64,000 bases of DNA. Source: Pseudomonas extremorientalis. Lineage in GTDB: Bacteria; Pseudomonadota; Gammaproteobacteria; Pseudomonadales; Pseudomonadaceae. Within the stretch, counting starts at the first letter, position 1. The number at the start of each line of letters is the position of its first letter. The notes below the pieces were generated by a model. It was not told the origin of the DNA, searched no databases, and saw only the letters and a list, made by a program, of their open reading frames with translations. Location: contig NZ_MDGK01000037.1 of assembly GCF_001870465.1 (NCBI RefSeq), forward strand, positions 250,501 through 314,500. The letters are read 5' to 3'. A program made the translations under genes and the position numbers. Below, piece after piece: positions 61,733 through 64,000 of the stretch.

Positions 61733-62842
61733 TTACTTACCGGACTTGATCTTGGTCCAGCTGCGTGTCATTTCACGCTGGGTCGCAGCCGGCAGGTCGG
61801 CAATGGCGTAGAGCTTGGCCTGCACATCCGCTGGCGGGTAGATGCCCGGGTCGCTGGTGATGTCTTTGTCGACCAGCGCGGTGGCCTTCTCGTTACCGTT
61901 CGGGAAACGCACGCTGTTGGTGATCGATGCCATGACTTCCGGCTTGAGCAGGTAGTTCATGAACTTGTAGGCCGCGTCGACGTTCTCGGCATCTTTAGGG
62001 ATGGCGACCATGTCGAAGAAGCTGCCAGCGCCTTCTTTCGGAATGTCATAGGCAACCTTGACCTTGCCACCGGCTTCGGCCGCGCGGGACTTGGCCTGCT
62101 GGATGTCACCCGAGTAACCCACGGCCACGCAGATGTTGCCGTTGGCCAGGTCGGAAATGTACTTGGAAGAGTGGAAGTAGCCGATCGAAGGACGGATCTT
62201 CAGGAACAGCGCTTCGGCTTGCTTGAGGTCGTCTTTCTTCTGGCTGTCGGTCGGCAGGCCCAGGTAGTGCAGCGCGATCGGCAGCATTTCGGTTGGCGAA
62301 TCGAGGAAGCTCACGCCGCAGCTTTTGAGCTTGGCGATGTTTTCAGGCTTGAGCAGCACGTCCCACGAGTCGATCTTGTCCACGCCCAGCGCGGCCTTGA
62401 CCTTCTCCGGGTTGTAGCCGATGCCGATCGAGCCCCACATGTACGGGAAGGCGTGCTTGTTGTCCGGGTCGCTGACCGATACGGCCTTGAGCAGGGATTT
62501 GTTCAGGTTGTCGTAGTTGGACAGCTTGGACTTGTCCAGCTCCTGGTAGACACCGGCCTTGATCTGCTTGGCGAGGAAGTTGTTCGACGGCACGACGATG
62601 TCGTAACCGGACTTGCCTGCCAGCAACTTGGCTTCCAGGGTTTCGTTGCTGTCAAAAACGTCGTACACCACCTTGATGCCCGACTCTTTTTCAAAGTTGG
62701 CGATGGTGTCCGGTGCAATGTAGTCGGACCAGTTGTAGACGTGCAGCACTTTATCGTCTGCCTGGGCCGCGCCCGCCATTGCGCCCATCAGGGACAAGGC
62801 GAGGAGGGTCTTGCCAGCGTTCTTCAAACCTAATGCCTTCAT
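61733..62842 (-). CDS. spuD: Polyamine-binding periplasmic protein SpuD/PotF
   Basis: A 369-residue solute-binding protein paralogous to the next gene. A signal peptide (about residues 1-27, ending GAAQA-D) is followed by [44 protein letters not shown]. The C-terminus [15 protein letters not shown] is nearly the same as in SpuE. By order after spuC it corresponds to the putrescine-binding SpuD of P. aeruginosa. The start ([10 protein letters not shown]) has GGAG upstream; a TTG reading 45 nt longer adds a lysine-rich stretch and is not used. It is separated from spuC by 181 bp that may hold its own promoter; the 40 bp before the start are A-rich in the coding sense. Confidence 0.88.
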   Translation of the reverse strand: MKALGLKNAGKTLLALSLMGAMAGAAQADDKVLHVYNWSDYIAPDTIANFEKESGIKVVYDVFDSNETLEAKLLAGKSGYDIVVPSNNFLAKQIKAGVYQELDKSKLSNYDNLNKSLLKAVSVSDPDNKHAFPYMWGSIGIGYNPEKVKAALGVDKIDSWDVLLKPENIAKLKSCGVSFLDSPTEMLPIALHYLGLPTDSQKKDDLKQAEALFLKIRPSIGYFHSSKYISDLANGNICVAVGYSGDIQQAKSRAAEAGGKVKVAYDIPKEGAGSFFDMVAIPKDAENVDAAYKFMNYLLKPEVMASITNSVRFPNGNEKATALVDKDITSDPGIYPPADVQAKLYAIADLPAATQREMTRSWTKIKSGK

Positions 62843-63023
62843 TTGGTGATGCTCCGATTTTTTCTTTTTTGGGCCACAAGCTTTCAATGTTGAGTAGCCC
62901 AGCCAAAGGGCAACAAAACAGGGCGACAGTCTGGCAAGTTCCGAGGCCGGCTTTCAACCAAAGCCTCATTTATAACTGCCCTGAACGCAGCACCCGAAAG
63001 CCACTGCGTTCTGAGCCTAGCAC

Positions 63024-64000
63024 TTAGCCCTGCAATGCCGCCAAAGTCAGGTCCAGGCACTGCCGAGCCTTGGTCACCAGCTCGTCGATTTCTGCCTTAC
63101 TGATCACCAGCGGCGGCGAAATGATCATGGTGTCGCCCACGGCGCGCATGATCAGGCCATTTTCGAAGCAGAACGTGCGGCAGATCATGCCGACACCCTT
63201 GCCTTCGTAGCGCTTGCGGGTGGCCTTGTCCTGCACCAGTTCAATGGCACCGAGCATACCCACGCCGCGCACTTCGCCCACCAGCGGATGATCCGCCAAC
63301 TCCCTCAGGCGTTTCTGCAAATACGGTGCCGTTTCATCATGCACACGGTTAACGATTTTTTCATCGCGCATGATGCGGATGTTTTCCAGGGCCACTGCAG
63401 CGGCCACCGGGTGACCGGAGTAGGTGAAGCCGTGGTTGAAATCACCACCTTCGTTGAGCACCGCCACCACGTCATCGCGCACGATCAGGCCGCCCATGGG
63501 GATGTAGCCCGAGGTCAGGCCCTTGGCGATGGTCATCATGTGGGGCTTGAGGTCGTAGAAGTCGCTACCGAACCACTCACCGGTGCGACCGAAACCGCAG
63601 ATGACTTCGTCGGCAATGAACAGGATGTCGTATTTGGCGAGGATTTCCTTGATGCGCGGCCAGTAGGTGTCCGGCGGCACGATCACGCCACCGGCACCCT
63701 GGATCGGCTCGGCAATAAAGGCACCGACGTTGTCCACGCCCAGTTCCAGGATCTTTTCTTCCAACTGGTTGGCGGCCCACACGCCGAATTGTTCCGGGCT
63801 CATGTCGCCGCCTTCGCCAAACCAGTACGGCTGGGCGATGTGGGTGATGCCCGGGATCGGCAAGTCGCCCTGCTCATGCATATACGTCATGCCGCCCAGG
63901 CTGGCGCCGGCCACGGTGGAACCGTGGTAGCCGTTCTTGCGGCTGATGATGGTTTTCTTGTTCGGCTGGCCCTTGATCGCCCAGTAGTGGCGGACCATGC
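63024..64000 (-). CDS. spuC: Class III aminotransferase, polyamine:pyruvate type SpuC (5' end outside window)
   Basis: The C-terminal ~325 residues of a PLP-dependent omega-aminotransferase; roughly the first 130 residues lie beyond the window edge. Visible landmarks are the NGYHGSTVAGASLGG segment, AEPIQGAGGVIVPP, the cofactor Asp in FIADEVICGFGRTG, and the PLP Lys in MTIAKGLTSGYIPMGG. Linkage to the spu transporter identifies it as the polyamine:pyruvate aminotransferase that starts putrescine/spermidine breakdown after uptake. No frame damage is visible in the part present. Confidence 0.9.
   Translation of the reverse strand, partial: MVRHYWAIKGQPNKKTIISRKNGYHGSTVAGASLGGMTYMHEQGDLPIPGITHIAQPYWFGEGGDMSPEQFGVWAANQLEEKILELGVDNVGAFIAEPIQGAGGVIVPPDTYWPRIKEILAKYDILFIADEVICGFGRTGEWFGSDFYDLKPHMMTIAKGLTSGYIPMGGLIVRDDVVAVLNEGGDFNHGFTYSGHPVAAAVALENIRIMRDEKIVNRVHDETAPYLQKRLRELADHPLVGEVRGVGMLGAIELVQDKATRKRYEGKGVGMICRTFCFENGLIMRAVGDTMIISPPLVISKAEIDELVTKARQCLDLTLAALQG

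Overview
The window is a stretch of a fluorescent Pseudomonas chromosome, most likely from the P. fluorescens group. The basis is the GC-rich coding style, the family of every recognisable protein, and about a dozen REP elements of the TGTGGGAGGGGGCTTGCC type that are typical of P. fluorescens intergenic regions. From memory, most of the gene order runs collinear with the P. aeruginosa PAO1 segment from about PA0372 down to PA0299 (M16 peptidases, rsmD, calB/GMC cluster, coaD, fdx, mutM, ilvD, folA, thyA, lgt, ptsP, rppH, ilvA, rpiA, serA, prolyl hydroxylase, acylase, spu operon). No rRNA, tRNA, CRISPR array, prophage or intact insertion sequence was found, and no stretch over 300 bases lacks a gene.

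Layout. 0-4.8 kb: M16 peptidase pair (the first cut by the window edge), rsmD, a YheT-type hydrolase and a mercaptopyruvate sulfurtransferase. 4.9-9.3 kb: a TetR regulator divergent from an aldehyde dehydrogenase, a Tat lipoprotein and a GMC oxidoreductase. This looks like a regulated alcohol/aldehyde oxidation unit with a clear 20-bp operator. 9.4-20.4 kb: housekeeping genes (coaD, ferredoxin, mutM, HDOD protein, rlmI, an MFS pump, ilvD, pchP, a cystine transporter, folA).

20.5-32.7 kb holds the more variable content: a DUF2868/DUF3482 membrane protein-GTPase pair; a phosphonate cluster (LysR regulator, three-gene 2-aminoethylphosphonate-type ABC transporter, FAD oxidoreductase, PhnZ-like HD oxygenase) that lacks PhnW, PhnX and PhnY; and a cadA/cadR metal efflux pair with a textbook MerR-type promoter.

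32.7-48.4 kb is core again: thyA, lgt, a TSUP permease, an NRDE protein, ptsP-rppH, a HAD phosphatase, ilvA, rpiA, two tandem SdiA-regulated-type propeller proteins, an FAH-family hydrolase, and the divergent D-2-hydroxyglutarate dehydrogenase/serA pair. 48.4-57.4 kb has small periplasmic proteins, DUF523, an EF-Tu prolyl hydroxylase homologue, an alpha/beta hydrolase, an AHL acylase homologue (HacB type), and a GlxA-type regulator divergent from a cyanamide-hydratase-like HD protein. 57.4-64 kb is the polyamine operon spuC(partial)-spuD-spuE-spuF-spuG-spuH, read on the minus strand.

The parts most worth following up are the phosphonate cluster with no visible source of the hydroxylated substrate, the calB/Tat/GMC unit and its operator, the C9 tract at the start of one SdiA-type gene, the shortened solute-binding protein, and the GlxA/HD pair. 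Nothing here is a clearly novel defence or mobile system.
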